This document shows, piece after piece, positions 51,491 through 60,445 of a stretch of 64,000 nucleotides of DNA. The stretch comes from an uncultured Eubacteriales bacterium (GTDB taxonomy: Bacteria; Bacillota; Clostridia; Lachnospirales; Lachnospiraceae). How positions within the stretch are numbered: position 1 is the first letter of the stretch; every line of letters begins with the position of its first letter. The stretch is from the NCBI GenBank assembly GCA_951800645.1, contig CATOIK010000002.1, positions 1 through 64,000 on the forward strand, written 5' to 3'. The position numbers were made by a program, and so were the translations under genes. Below the pieces are notes generated by a model that was given only the letters and a program-made list of their open reading frames with translations, was not told the DNA's origin and did not search any database.

Positions 51491-54400
51491 GTGAAAAGGA
51501 AGAAAGTGGCGGTGGCCGCAATGATTGCTGTGCTTTCAGTCAGCAATGTGCTTTCATCCTATGCAGGATGGCAGCAGATGGATACAGGACGATGGAAATA
51601 TCAGGATGGTCCGGCTGGCTGGAAAACCAATAGTTGGTTCAAGGATGTAAATGAAAAGTGGTATCATTTTGATGCAAACGGTGAAATGCAGACCGGATGG
51701 TTCCGGGATGTAGATGGAAAATGGTATTTTTTCAATGCGGATGGCTCTATGGCTACTGGTTGGTTCCGGGATGTGGACGGAAAATGGTATTTTATGAGCA
51801 TCAGCGGTGAAATGCAGACCGGCCTGATCAATGTTAACGGTCGGGTGTATTATATGAATCCTACCGGCGAACTGTTTGTGGGTGAGAAAGAAATACTGGG
51901 GCAGGGCGTTTTCTATTTTACAGAGAACGGTACCACAAACGGACAGCCGGAGACAGAAAATGTCTGGACGTCCAGAGGTGTAAGTCTGAAGGAAACACCG
52001 AAGGATAAGGTTTCCTCTGACGATGGAAGCCATCATTCCGGAAGGCCGGAAGAACCGGAAGAGCCGGAAGAACCGGAAGAGCCGGAAGAACCGGAAGAAC
52101 CTGAGAAACCGGAATTGCAGGAAATTCAGCTGGAACTGGGCGCAGATGTAACAGAGGTCGAGGCAGGAAGCCAGCGGACTCTGACAGTAAAAGTGGTTCC
52201 GAAAGAAGCAGAACTGGCTGTGTCCAGTGATAATGAGGCTGTTCTGGAAGCAGGCATTGTGGAAAATATTGTTACCCTTACCGGTCTGCAGGCTGGTACA
52301 GCAAATGTGACAGTTTCTGCAGAGGCAGAGGATTACGAACCGGTAAGCCTTACTTTTTCTGTGACAGTAACGCAGCAGCCCCAGGAGGCGGAGGACGGCA
52401 GACAGGAGTTTAACTTTAACACCGGCTGGATGTTCTCTAAGGGTGTCGGAAAAAATAACAGCGAATCAGAGGTGAAGCCTGCTGAGGATGTTGTTGTGAT
52501 TCCGGAGACGGAAAAACCCTATGAACTGGATTATGAGATGGACGATACCTGGACTTCAGTCAGTCTGCCTCATACATATAATGATGTAGATACTTTCGAT
52601 AACTTCATGGAGGAAGAAGGTTCTCATCACGGCGAGAGAAGTATGTATACCGGTACTGCCTGGTATAAGAAGGAATTCTCTGTGCCTGCCTCCTATGCGG
52701 GAAAGAAGGTTTTCCTGGAATTTGAGGCAGCAAGACAAGCGGCTCATGTATATTTGAACGGAGAACTGCTGGAGGGCGTATCTGAGAATGGATTTATCCC
52801 CTTTGGATATGATCTGACTCCGTATCTGAAATTTGGAGAGACCAACCAGATCACGGTTATGGTGGATAACTCCTTCCCCTACTATGCAGAGGGAACGGAA
52901 GGGGATGTGCTGAGCTGGCATGATTCTCACTGGCATCCGACTCACGGCGGCCTGTACCGTAATGCAAATCTGCATGTAACAGACAAGCTTCATGTGACGC
53001 TGCCGTTATACAGCTTCCTGGAGACTCAGGGAACTTATGTGTATACTGCAGATGAGACAGAAGAATCCGCTAAGGTCTATATTGAGGCTGAGGTTCAGAA
53101 TGAATATGATGAAGCGAAGACCTTTACCTGCTCCGCTGAGATCCTGGATATGGACGGCAATGTGGCAGCAGATGTGACCGGCGATGCCATCACTCTGAAA
53201 CCGGGTGAGAAAACCGTTGTGAAGCTGGAGACTGTAGTGGAAAACCCCATATTCTGGTCAGATCAGTATCCGTATATGTATCAGGTAGATACAGTTCTGG
53301 ATTTGGATGGAGAAGAGGCAGACCGTTCTGCAACTCCTCTGGGAATTCGTGTGTTCCGCTTTACCAACGATTCCGGTGTGTTCCTGAATGAGAACTACAT
53401 TAAGCTGGAGGGCTGGGGACAGAAGTCCACCAATGAGTGGGCCGGACTTGGCGCAGCATATCCGGACTGGATGCATGATTTTGTGATCAAACTGATGAAG
53501 GATGCAGGCGGTAACTTTATCCGTTGGGGACATACAGCCGGTTCACCTACTCAGATCGAACTGTCTGACAAATATGGTCTGGTAGTAGAGCAGCCGGGCG
53601 TTGACGGTGAGGGCAGCACTGTAGGCGGTGTTTATAGTGATACCGCTTATCGGGTAAGAAAAGATGCATTCCGCGATATGATCATTTATTACCGGAACAA
53701 TCCGTCTATCTTTATGTGGGAGCTGGGCAATCAGTCCATGCCTGATGCAGAGGCGGCAGCTCTGAGCGAGATTGTGGCGCAGTACGACCATCACGGACAG
53801 CCGGCAAATGCAGCGAAGGTCAACGCAGGCTCCTATGACAATACCAAAGCATCTTCTCAGCGTCTCACTTCTGTACGCCGCGGTAATGGAACCATGGCCA
53901 AGTATGTGGATGTGGGAATCACAACAGAGGGAAGCGGCGGTATGAACACAGACGCTCTGGGCAATAAGCCGGAGGTAGAAGGCGAGTACAACCGCGAAGA
54001 AGCAAGACGAGGTGTCTGGGACAGATATACCGATGGTTTTGAGGATTATAAGACAGATTCTAATACCTATAATCTGACTACAGAGCAGTTTGCAGTAAAT
54101 CAGGTTTCCAACTATAAGAAGATCGCAAAGACCAGCCACGGTGGCGGCGCAAACTGGATCTTCTCTGATTCTACCAGCCATGGCCGTGTATATTCAGAAG
54201 TGACCCGTGCCAGCGGTGAGGTAGACGCTGTGATGCTGGAGAAGGAAGCCTACTATGCACTGAAGACCATTCAGACTGATGAGATTGACGCTCATATCAT
54301 TGGCCACTGGAACTATCCGGACGGAACTGTGAAGCCGGTATATGTTACCTCTGATGCCGAAAAAGTGGAGCTGTTCCTGAACGGAAGATCTCTTGGTTTT

Positions 54401-57400
54401 GGTCAGAAGAGCGATAATTATCTGTTTACCTTTAATAGTGTGGCCTATGAGCCGGGAACTTTAGAGGCAGTCGGCTATGACCTGGCAGGTAATGAGGTCT
54501 GCCGTGCGGAAAAGGCAACTCACGGAAAGCCGTATGCGGTAAAACTGACTTCCATCGAAGGTCCCCAGGGTCTGCTGGCCAATGGTTCTGATGTACTTTT
54601 GATCGATGCCGAGGTTGTAGATGAAGACGGCAACCGGTGTCTGAATTATGACGGTCAGAATCTGGGACAGTACATTAACTTTACCATCAACGATGACAAT
54701 GGATGCTCCATCTGGCGCGGCGGCTACAACAGCGGTATTGAGCATTCCACCAATAACAAGTACCTTTACATTGAGGCAGGTATTACCCGTGTGGCAGTCC
54801 GCACGACGATGAAACCGGGCGATATTACGGTTACCGGTTCTATTGACGGCCTGGAGTCTGACACCATTACCGTGACCAGTCAGCCGGTCGACAATGAAAA
54901 TGGTCTGTCAACTACATTTAACGAAACCTATGAGTACAGTCTGGACGATCTGACCTATCCGGGTCTGGGCGATGGAGAGAAGCCGTCTGATGGCGCAAAT
55001 ATTTCCGTAGCTTATAAGTCTGCGCTGATAGATAACTTCAGCTACAGCGGAACCGAGACCAAGGTAAAGGCCAGCGTAGTAAATCCGACTGCAAAGGGCC
55101 GGCAGGTATATACCGATAAAAAAGACATCGTATTTGGTGATCTTCCGCTGTACCTGGTAAACGAGGATTACTTCCAGCTGCCGAATGCAGATACAGGATT
55201 CAAGGCAGAGGATATGGTATCCTTCGGAGCGCTGAAAGACATTACCGTTTATGTAGCTCATGATGACAGGATCCCGACTCCGGAATGGCTGGAGGGAACC
55301 ATTCAGGGCATTACCTTTAGCGATACCGGCGAGGATATTAAGATTGGAGATGAGGTATATTCCCTGTTCAGCGCAGATGCAAAAGCCGGGCAGAGCGTTA
55401 CTCTTTCCAGCAATGCAGAAGAAGGCGGCGAAGGCGGCAATATGTATACCGTATTTATTACGGAGACAGGCTGCGATGACGAGTTCTTTGCAGATGACTT
55501 TGAAGGTTCTAAAACAGGCAGTGCACCTTCTGGCTGGATCGTGCTTCCGGGCAGCAATGCAGCGGCTACAGTAGTTGAGCAGGATGGAAATCAGGCAGTG
55601 CAGCTTTACGATACCAATGCTACATCCGGTGTTTCTGACAACCTGGTAGTAATGGCGAAGGAATTCCTGCCTCAGGGCGGTAAGTTCTCTGTAGAGTGGG
55701 ATCTGTATGATAATCGAATGGCCGGTCAGAAATATGTGCGGTTCGTTCTGGAAGAAGGCGGTTTGACTGCAGATCCGGGTGATAAAAATGATTGGGCCGT
55801 AGAGACATATCTGAATGAGGACGGCCGTCTGGATTACCGCGACGGTTCTTCAGATAAGAACATTATCAGCGGATTAGAAGCAAAGCAGTGGCATCATATC
55901 AAATATGTGGTAGATATGGTGAATAAGACCTTTGATGTATATGTGAATGATGCGCTGGCGAAAGCAGGATTAAAGTTCCTCCATGGGACAGATACTGTAA
56001 ATACATTTATCATTGGAAGCAGTGGTTCTAAGGCTACGGATATTCTGGTCGATAATGTGGAAATTAAGGTGCTGGAAGATCGTCTGGAAAGTCTGGATGT
56101 AAACGGTGTGACTTTTGACCGGTTCGATGCAGAGAAGAAAGAGATCATCCTGTCTCTGCCAGAGGACTTTGATAAGACCCGGCAGCCGGAGATCAAAGCG
56201 CAGCCGATGGATGTTTATGCAGAGGCAGAAGTATCTCAGCCGTCCAGCTTCGATGAGGCGGCAACCGTTACGGTTACCCCGCTGTTCGGAGAGCCAAGAG
56301 TCTATACGGTGAAATTTGAGGACGAGATTGAGAAACCGTCACAGGAGCTTGGAATCATTTTTGAGGACGATTTTGAGTCTTATAAAGAAGGAGAGACTCA
56401 GCCTGGTGAGTGGGTAATTGGAAATGCAAGTACAGCCAATAAGACCAAGGCAGTAGTTCAAGTAGAAGATGGAACCGACAATAAGGTAATGTATCTGGAG
56501 GATCTGGGCTCCAAGATGCTGATGCTCTCTCATGAGTTTGAACGGGAGACAGAGCATTTGGCTGTAGAGTTTGATGTAATGCATCTGGATGCTACGGAAC
56601 CGTTCTTTAGAACGATCGTCAATAATGGACCGGCCCAGGAGAGCGGAAAGACGGCATTCCTGAATGAGACTTATGTTAATGCAGGAAAGCTGACTTATAA
56701 AGAAATCATTCCGTCTGCAGGAACTACTCCGGATATGGAAGTATGTGCGATCAATCAGGATACATGGTATACCATCCGGTATGAGTTTGATTTTGCAGCA
56801 CAGACTTATGATATTTATGTGGATGATGAGTGCAAGGTTGAAGCAATTCCGTTCCTGAATGCCCATGACGGCGCAGATTGCATATATTTTGGTACTGCAG
56901 GAAGCAAAAACGGACATTTCCTGTTGGACAACATCAAGGTTTACGGAACGAACGGTGTGATTCTGGAAGACCCGGATAAAGATGAGCTTCCACTGGTATT
57001 TGAGTCAGACTTTGATGCATATGAGGTAGGAGATGTTCCGGAAGACTGGTATCTGGCAACTGCCAGCAATGCAGTTGCAGTGATTGCAGAAGATGAGAAG
57101 GATGGTGATCCCAGAAATGTTGTTCGGCTGAAGGATACCAATAAGGGCAACGCACCGAACATGGTGACGCTGGCACAGGAGATTGACCGTCAGTCCGAGA
57201 GAATGATTCTGGAATACGAGGTGAAGGACAATCTTGCAGCAGAGAAGCGCTTCTTCCGCATTCTTATCAATGACGGAAAACCAGAAGGCGCAAATTATGA
57301 CAACAAGGCAACATTTGTAACGGAAACCTATATCAGCAACGGAAACCTGATTTACAGAACAGCGGCTGATCCGAATACAGATAAGAATTTGGTTGAAATT

Positions 57401-57850
57401 AAGAAGGATCAGTGGTACAAAGTTAAGTATGATCTTGACTTTGAAGCTCAGGCCTATAGTATCTATGTAGATAATAAGCTTGTGGCGGATGCAATTCCGT
57501 TCCGTAATGAACTGTCAGGAGCTGACTATATTGTCTTTGCAACCGGCGGCAAGTATGAGGGAGATGTTATGCTGGCGAATATTTGCATCTACGGAAACGG
57601 AGACACCGCAGAGGCCAGTGAGCTGATTTTTGACGAGGAAGAACTTCTGGAGGAAGAAGTTGAAGTTGAGGTAGCTACAGGTTCTAATGCAGTAATGCAG
57701 ACCGAGGAAGATGAGGTTTCCACAGAGGACGACGCTCAAAGGATTCCGGCGGATGATCAGAAATCGGAGATTCCCTGGACAGAGATCCTGCTTCCTAAAA
57801 AGGAAACTTCCTCTGCAGCAGAAGATGAGTCTGCAGAAGCAGAAAATTAA
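51491..57850 (+). CDS. secreted GH2-like glycoside hydrolase with wall-binding repeats and three C-terminal modules
   Basis: 2119 residues from GTG 51491. In order: signal peptide (1-25); choline/wall-binding-type repeats (26-130, WF-RDVDGKWYF units); an EEP-repeat linker near 183-205; an Ig-like domain (210-300); GH2 sugar-binding, Ig and TIM-barrel parts (about 303-1000), with MWELGNQSM where the acid/base Glu is normally the residue after Asn; further Ig-like domains; then three modules of about 190 residues (about 1330-1523, 1620-1823, 1833-2036), each starting DDFE or DFDAYE and shaped like a concanavalin-type domain. It acts on an extracellular β-glycoside, which I cannot name. AGGAGG lies 7 bases before the GTG; an upstream TTG at 51446 also has a site. 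No sorting signal is seen at the C-terminus. Confidence 0.85.
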   Translation: MKRKKVAVAAMIAVLSVSNVLSSYAGWQQMDTGRWKYQDGPAGWKTNSWFKDVNEKWYHFDANGEMQTGWFRDVDGKWYFFNADGSMATGWFRDVDGKWYFMSISGEMQTGLINVNGRVYYMNPTGELFVGEKEILGQGVFYFTENGTTNGQPETENVWTSRGVSLKETPKDKVSSDDGSHHSGRPEEPEEPEEPEEPEEPEEPEKPELQEIQLELGADVTEVEAGSQRTLTVKVVPKEAELAVSSDNEAVLEAGIVENIVTLTGLQAGTANVTVSAEAEDYEPVSLTFSVTVTQQPQEAEDGRQEFNFNTGWMFSKGVGKNNSESEVKPAEDVVVIPETEKPYELDYEMDDTWTSVSLPHTYNDVDTFDNFMEEEGSHHGERSMYTGTAWYKKEFSVPASYAGKKVFLEFEAARQAAHVYLNGELLEGVSENGFIPFGYDLTPYLKFGETNQITVMVDNSFPYYAEGTEGDVLSWHDSHWHPTHGGLYRNANLHVTDKLHVTLPLYSFLETQGTYVYTADETEESAKVYIEAEVQNEYDEAKTFTCSAEILDMDGNVAADVTGDAITLKPGEKTVVKLETVVENPIFWSDQYPYMYQVDTVLDLDGEEADRSATPLGIRVFRFTNDSGVFLNENYIKLEGWGQKSTNEWAGLGAAYPDWMHDFVIKLMKDAGGNFIRWGHTAGSPTQIELSDKYGLVVEQPGVDGEGSTVGGVYSDTAYRVRKDAFRDMIIYYRNNPSIFMWELGNQSMPDAEAAALSEIVAQYDHHGQPANAAKVNAGSYDNTKASSQRLTSVRRGNGTMAKYVDVGITTEGSGGMNTDALGNKPEVEGEYNREEARRGVWDRYTDGFEDYKTDSNTYNLTTEQFAVNQVSNYKKIAKTSHGGGANWIFSDSTSHGRVYSEVTRASGEVDAVMLEKEAYYALKTIQTDEIDAHIIGHWNYPDGTVKPVYVTSDAEKVELFLNGRSLGFGQKSDNYLFTFNSVAYEPGTLEAVGYDLAGNEVCRAEKATHGKPYAVKLTSIEGPQGLLANGSDVLLIDAEVVDEDGNRCLNYDGQNLGQYINFTINDDNGCSIWRGGYNSGIEHSTNNKYLYIEAGITRVAVRTTMKPGDITVTGSIDGLESDTITVTSQPVDNENGLSTTFNETYEYSLDDLTYPGLGDGEKPSDGANISVAYKSALIDNFSYSGTETKVKASVVNPTAKGRQVYTDKKDIVFGDLPLYLVNEDYFQLPNADTGFKAEDMVSFGALKDITVYVAHDDRIPTPEWLEGTIQGITFSDTGEDIKIGDEVYSLFSADAKAGQSVTLSSNAEEGGEGGNMYTVFITETGCDDEFFADDFEGSKTGSAPSGWIVLPGSNAAATVVEQDGNQAVQLYDTNATSGVSDNLVVMAKEFLPQGGKFSVEWDLYDNRMAGQKYVRFVLEEGGLTADPGDKNDWAVETYLNEDGRLDYRDGSSDKNIISGLEAKQWHHIKYVVDMVNKTFDVYVNDALAKAGLKFLHGTDTVNTFIIGSSGSKATDILVDNVEIKVLEDRLESLDVNGVTFDRFDAEKKEIILSLPEDFDKTRQPEIKAQPMDVYAEAEVSQPSSFDEAATVTVTPLFGEPRVYTVKFEDEIEKPSQELGIIFEDDFESYKEGETQPGEWVIGNASTANKTKAVVQVEDGTDNKVMYLEDLGSKMLMLSHEFERETEHLAVEFDVMHLDATEPFFRTIVNNGPAQESGKTAFLNETYVNAGKLTYKEIIPSAGTTPDMEVCAINQDTWYTIRYEFDFAAQTYDIYVDDECKVEAIPFLNAHDGADCIYFGTAGSKNGHFLLDNIKVYGTNGVILEDPDKDELPLVFESDFDAYEVGDVPEDWYLATASNAVAVIAEDEKDGDPRNVVRLKDTNKGNAPNMVTLAQEIDRQSERMILEYEVKDNLAAEKRFFRILINDGKPEGANYDNKATFVTETYISNGNLIYRTAADPNTDKNLVEIKKDQWYKVKYDLDFEAQAYSIYVDNKLVADAIPFRNELSGADYIVFATGGKYEGDVMLANICIYGNGDTAEASELIFDEEELLEEEVEVEVATGSNAVMQTEEDEVSTEDDAQRIPADDQKSEIPWTEILLPKKETSSAAEDESAEAEN

Positions 57851-57870
57851 GATTATAAAGGAAAACAACG

Positions 57871-57897
57871 GCTTCCTGTCTATTATGGGCAGGAAGC
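57871..57897 (+). other. stem-loop after the GH2-like gene
   Basis: GCTTCCTG/CAGGAAGC, with no real T-run, just before the next gene. It may weaken read-through. Confidence 0.35.
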
Positions 57898-57918
57898 TGC
57901 CTTGTCTGGAGGAACATT

Positions 57919-60333
57919 ATGGAAAACAGGAAACAGCGGATACTGGCAGCAGCAGCGTTGGCCGGCGTTACATCTATGATCTATGAACTGGTCTGGGTGC
58001 GTTATCTGGGACTGGTGCTGGGAAATTCTGTATATGCGGCCGGAACGGTTACAGCCTGCTATATGGCCGGTCTGGCTCTGGGCGAATTTATTCTTGGTTC
58101 CTGGACGGTTCAGCATTACAAAGCAGTCAGAAGAACCGTCTTTGCCGGCCTGGCCCTTTGCTGCCTGCTGTCTCCTGTTATTTATGGGGGAATCAGCCGG
58201 TTGAATCAGGCGGGAGCAGGATTTTTCGGTGCAGGAGGAGGCCGGATCGCCTGGCGGGTTGGTATCTCCTTTCTGGTACTTTTGTTTCCCACTGCTTTGA
58301 TTGGAGGAATCCTTCCGGTCCTGATCGCAGGGGCAGACGGTAAGGACGGAAAAGTCTATGCCGTTAATACATTAGGTTCTGTAATCGGAGCTGTGCTTAC
58401 CGGCTTTTTCCTGATCCCGAAAGCAGGACTGTCCGGAAGTATGATGGCAGCAGCAGGGATTTTGATCGGTGCCTGGATTTTGTCTGGGAATTTGGAACCA
58501 TCGGCTGGGGAAAGGCAGAAAACAAAGATCGTACGGCGAACCTATACCCGAAATACCCGTATCCTGGCTCTTTTGGTATATGGAATTTCAGGATTTACAG
58601 GAATGGCGTTCCAGATTTATCAGACAAAGCTCTTAACGCTGTTTTTTATGGATAGTGTTTATGATTTTGCTGTGATCCTTGCTGTGTACATTGGGGGGCT
58701 GTTTATCGGAAATATGATTTCTTCTGTCTGGGCAATGCGTACTGTCAGACATGTGGAAATCTTATCAGGGAGCCAGATTCTGCTGGGGATCTGCTCCATG
58801 CTCAGCATGTATCTGGTTAGTCGTTTCCCATACTGTACGGAAGGAATCTCATCTCAGAGTCTGCTGTATGAGCGTTTCGGGGAACATTTCTTTGCAGCAG
58901 GGCTCCTGTTGAAATCAGGATTTACCTGTCTCCTTCTTCTGGTGCCGGCAGTGCTTTGGGGAATGGCGTATCCGATGGTCAGCCAGATCTGCGAAGCCGG
59001 AACTGCTGAAAGAGGACGCAGGGCGGGGGTGATTCTGGGCTGGAATACGGTTTGTTCGGCTGCCGGTTCTTTTCTGGCAACCTTTTTGCTGACCGGTCTG
59101 GTGGGGATCCAGAATGCAGTTATCCTGAATGCCTGTCTGAATCTGGCGGCAGGTCTTCTTATGGCACTGGGAACAGACGGAGAGAAAAAATGGAAGCAGG
59201 TCCTGGCGGCAGGTGCGGCAGTTGCCGTGGCAGTTCTGGCCGGTGTGCCGGAGTGGGACCGGTTTGAGATGTCCACCTCTTTTTTAAAGCCGGGACAGGA
59301 TGTGGAGGGACATGTGAATATCCGATATTACAAAGAGGATATGTACGGGATCACCAGCGTGGTGGATTTTCTGCCTTACGATGAGACCTACCTGACGACC
59401 AATCGTCTGTACTGCCAGAACACATCCAATATGACCGGACCGGAGGATCACCGGCGCCTTGGCTATATTCCGCTGATGCTTCATCCAGAACCGAAGAAGG
59501 TTCTGGTGGAAGGCCTTGGAGCAGGGGTAACGCTGTGCGGAGCAGATGAGTTTGGAAATGTGGAGATCGACTGTGTGGAGATCTCCGGCGCAGTGGCAGA
59601 GGCGGCGCAGGAGTTCGGTCAGGAAAATCACAATGTACTGGAATCAGAGGCAGTGGATCTGGTGATCGATGATGCCCGCAACTATCTTCTCACAACAGAT
59701 GAGATGTACGATGTGATCATTGCAGATATATTTTTTCCAATGAGTTCAGGATCTGGAAATATGTTCAGCCGGGAGTATTATGAAAGCTGCCTGAGCCGTC
59801 TGAATGAAGGAGGTCTGATGGCGCAGTGGATTCCGCTTCATCAGTTTTCCTCCCAGGAGCTGGAGATCACCATGAAGACATTTTCTGAGGTATTTCCCAA
59901 TACTACGGTGTGGTTTGGAATGATTGGAAAATCTGTTCCGGCAGCAGGGCTGATGGGAAGCAAAGTGCCAATCTCTGTTTCCTTTGACCGGATTGCGTCA
60001 TTCTACGATGGGCGGAAGGAACACCGGATGGATCTGGGAAATACAGCGCTGGATGATCCGTACATGTTTTTAAGCCATTTTGTGAGAGAGGTACGGTTTG
60101 AGGATTTTGCAGAAGAAATGCCCTGCAATACAGATGATCGTCCGATTCTGGAGTATTTAAACCCGGCAGGCGCGCAGTCTTATCGGGGGCGTGGGCTGGA
60201 AAATGTAAATACTCTGCTGAATAAAAAAATATCAGCTGCATCCATCGTTGATTTTTCAGAGGGCGGTTCACAGATAGTTCTGGAAGACTATGAGCAGCAG
60301 ACGGAGGATTTTATCAGAAACATCATGAAGTGA
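57919..60333 (+). CDS. fused membrane transporter-like/spermidine-synthase-like protein
   Basis: 804 residues. The N-terminal 450 or so residues hold 10-12 membrane helices like the fused MFS/spermidine synthase family. The C-terminal part is a polyamine-synthase Rossmann fold: VLVEGLGAGVTLCGADEF for the cofactor and IIADIFFPMSSGSGN for the active-site loop. Spermidine synthases move an aminopropyl group from decarboxylated SAM; in this fused family the substrate and transport role are not established. The catalytic Asp region is partly changed, so true spermidine synthesis is uncertain. GGAGG precedes the start. Confidence 0.8.
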   Translation: MENRKQRILAAAALAGVTSMIYELVWVRYLGLVLGNSVYAAGTVTACYMAGLALGEFILGSWTVQHYKAVRRTVFAGLALCCLLSPVIYGGISRLNQAGAGFFGAGGGRIAWRVGISFLVLLFPTALIGGILPVLIAGADGKDGKVYAVNTLGSVIGAVLTGFFLIPKAGLSGSMMAAAGILIGAWILSGNLEPSAGERQKTKIVRRTYTRNTRILALLVYGISGFTGMAFQIYQTKLLTLFFMDSVYDFAVILAVYIGGLFIGNMISSVWAMRTVRHVEILSGSQILLGICSMLSMYLVSRFPYCTEGISSQSLLYERFGEHFFAAGLLLKSGFTCLLLLVPAVLWGMAYPMVSQICEAGTAERGRRAGVILGWNTVCSAAGSFLATFLLTGLVGIQNAVILNACLNLAAGLLMALGTDGEKKWKQVLAAGAAVAVAVLAGVPEWDRFEMSTSFLKPGQDVEGHVNIRYYKEDMYGITSVVDFLPYDETYLTTNRLYCQNTSNMTGPEDHRRLGYIPLMLHPEPKKVLVEGLGAGVTLCGADEFGNVEIDCVEISGAVAEAAQEFGQENHNVLESEAVDLVIDDARNYLLTTDEMYDVIIADIFFPMSSGSGNMFSREYYESCLSRLNEGGLMAQWIPLHQFSSQELEITMKTFSEVFPNTTVWFGMIGKSVPAAGLMGSKVPISVSFDRIASFYDGRKEHRMDLGNTALDDPYMFLSHFVREVRFEDFAEEMPCNTDDRPILEYLNPAGAQSYRGRGLENVNTLLNKKISAASIVDFSEGGSQIVLEDYEQQTEDFIRNIMK

Positions 60334-60377
60334 TCTTGTCGTAAAAACAGCAATTTATTACAATTCTCCCTCACAAG

Positions 60378-60406
60378 TTGAAAGGACTCCTCAAATATGT
60401 TAAAAT
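60378..60406 (+). promoter_or_regulatory. promoter of the NlpC/P60 gene
   Basis: TTGAAA (60378-60383), 17 bases, TAAAAT (60401-60406), 40 bases before the ATG. Confidence 0.65.
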
Positions 60407-60445
60407 ACAGTTTATTCGACAAAGGAAGTGAGGATTTTATCTTTT

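Noticed and set aside
51650-51800. Near-identical 60-base units as a possible CRISPR or mobile repeat
   Set aside because: They are coding copies of the wall-binding repeat; there are no spacers.
52035-52110. The CCGGAAGA-type tandem repeat as a DNA repeat or phase-variable tract
   Set aside because: It is in frame and encodes the EEP linker of the GH2-like protein; it is a protein linker and nothing shows variation.
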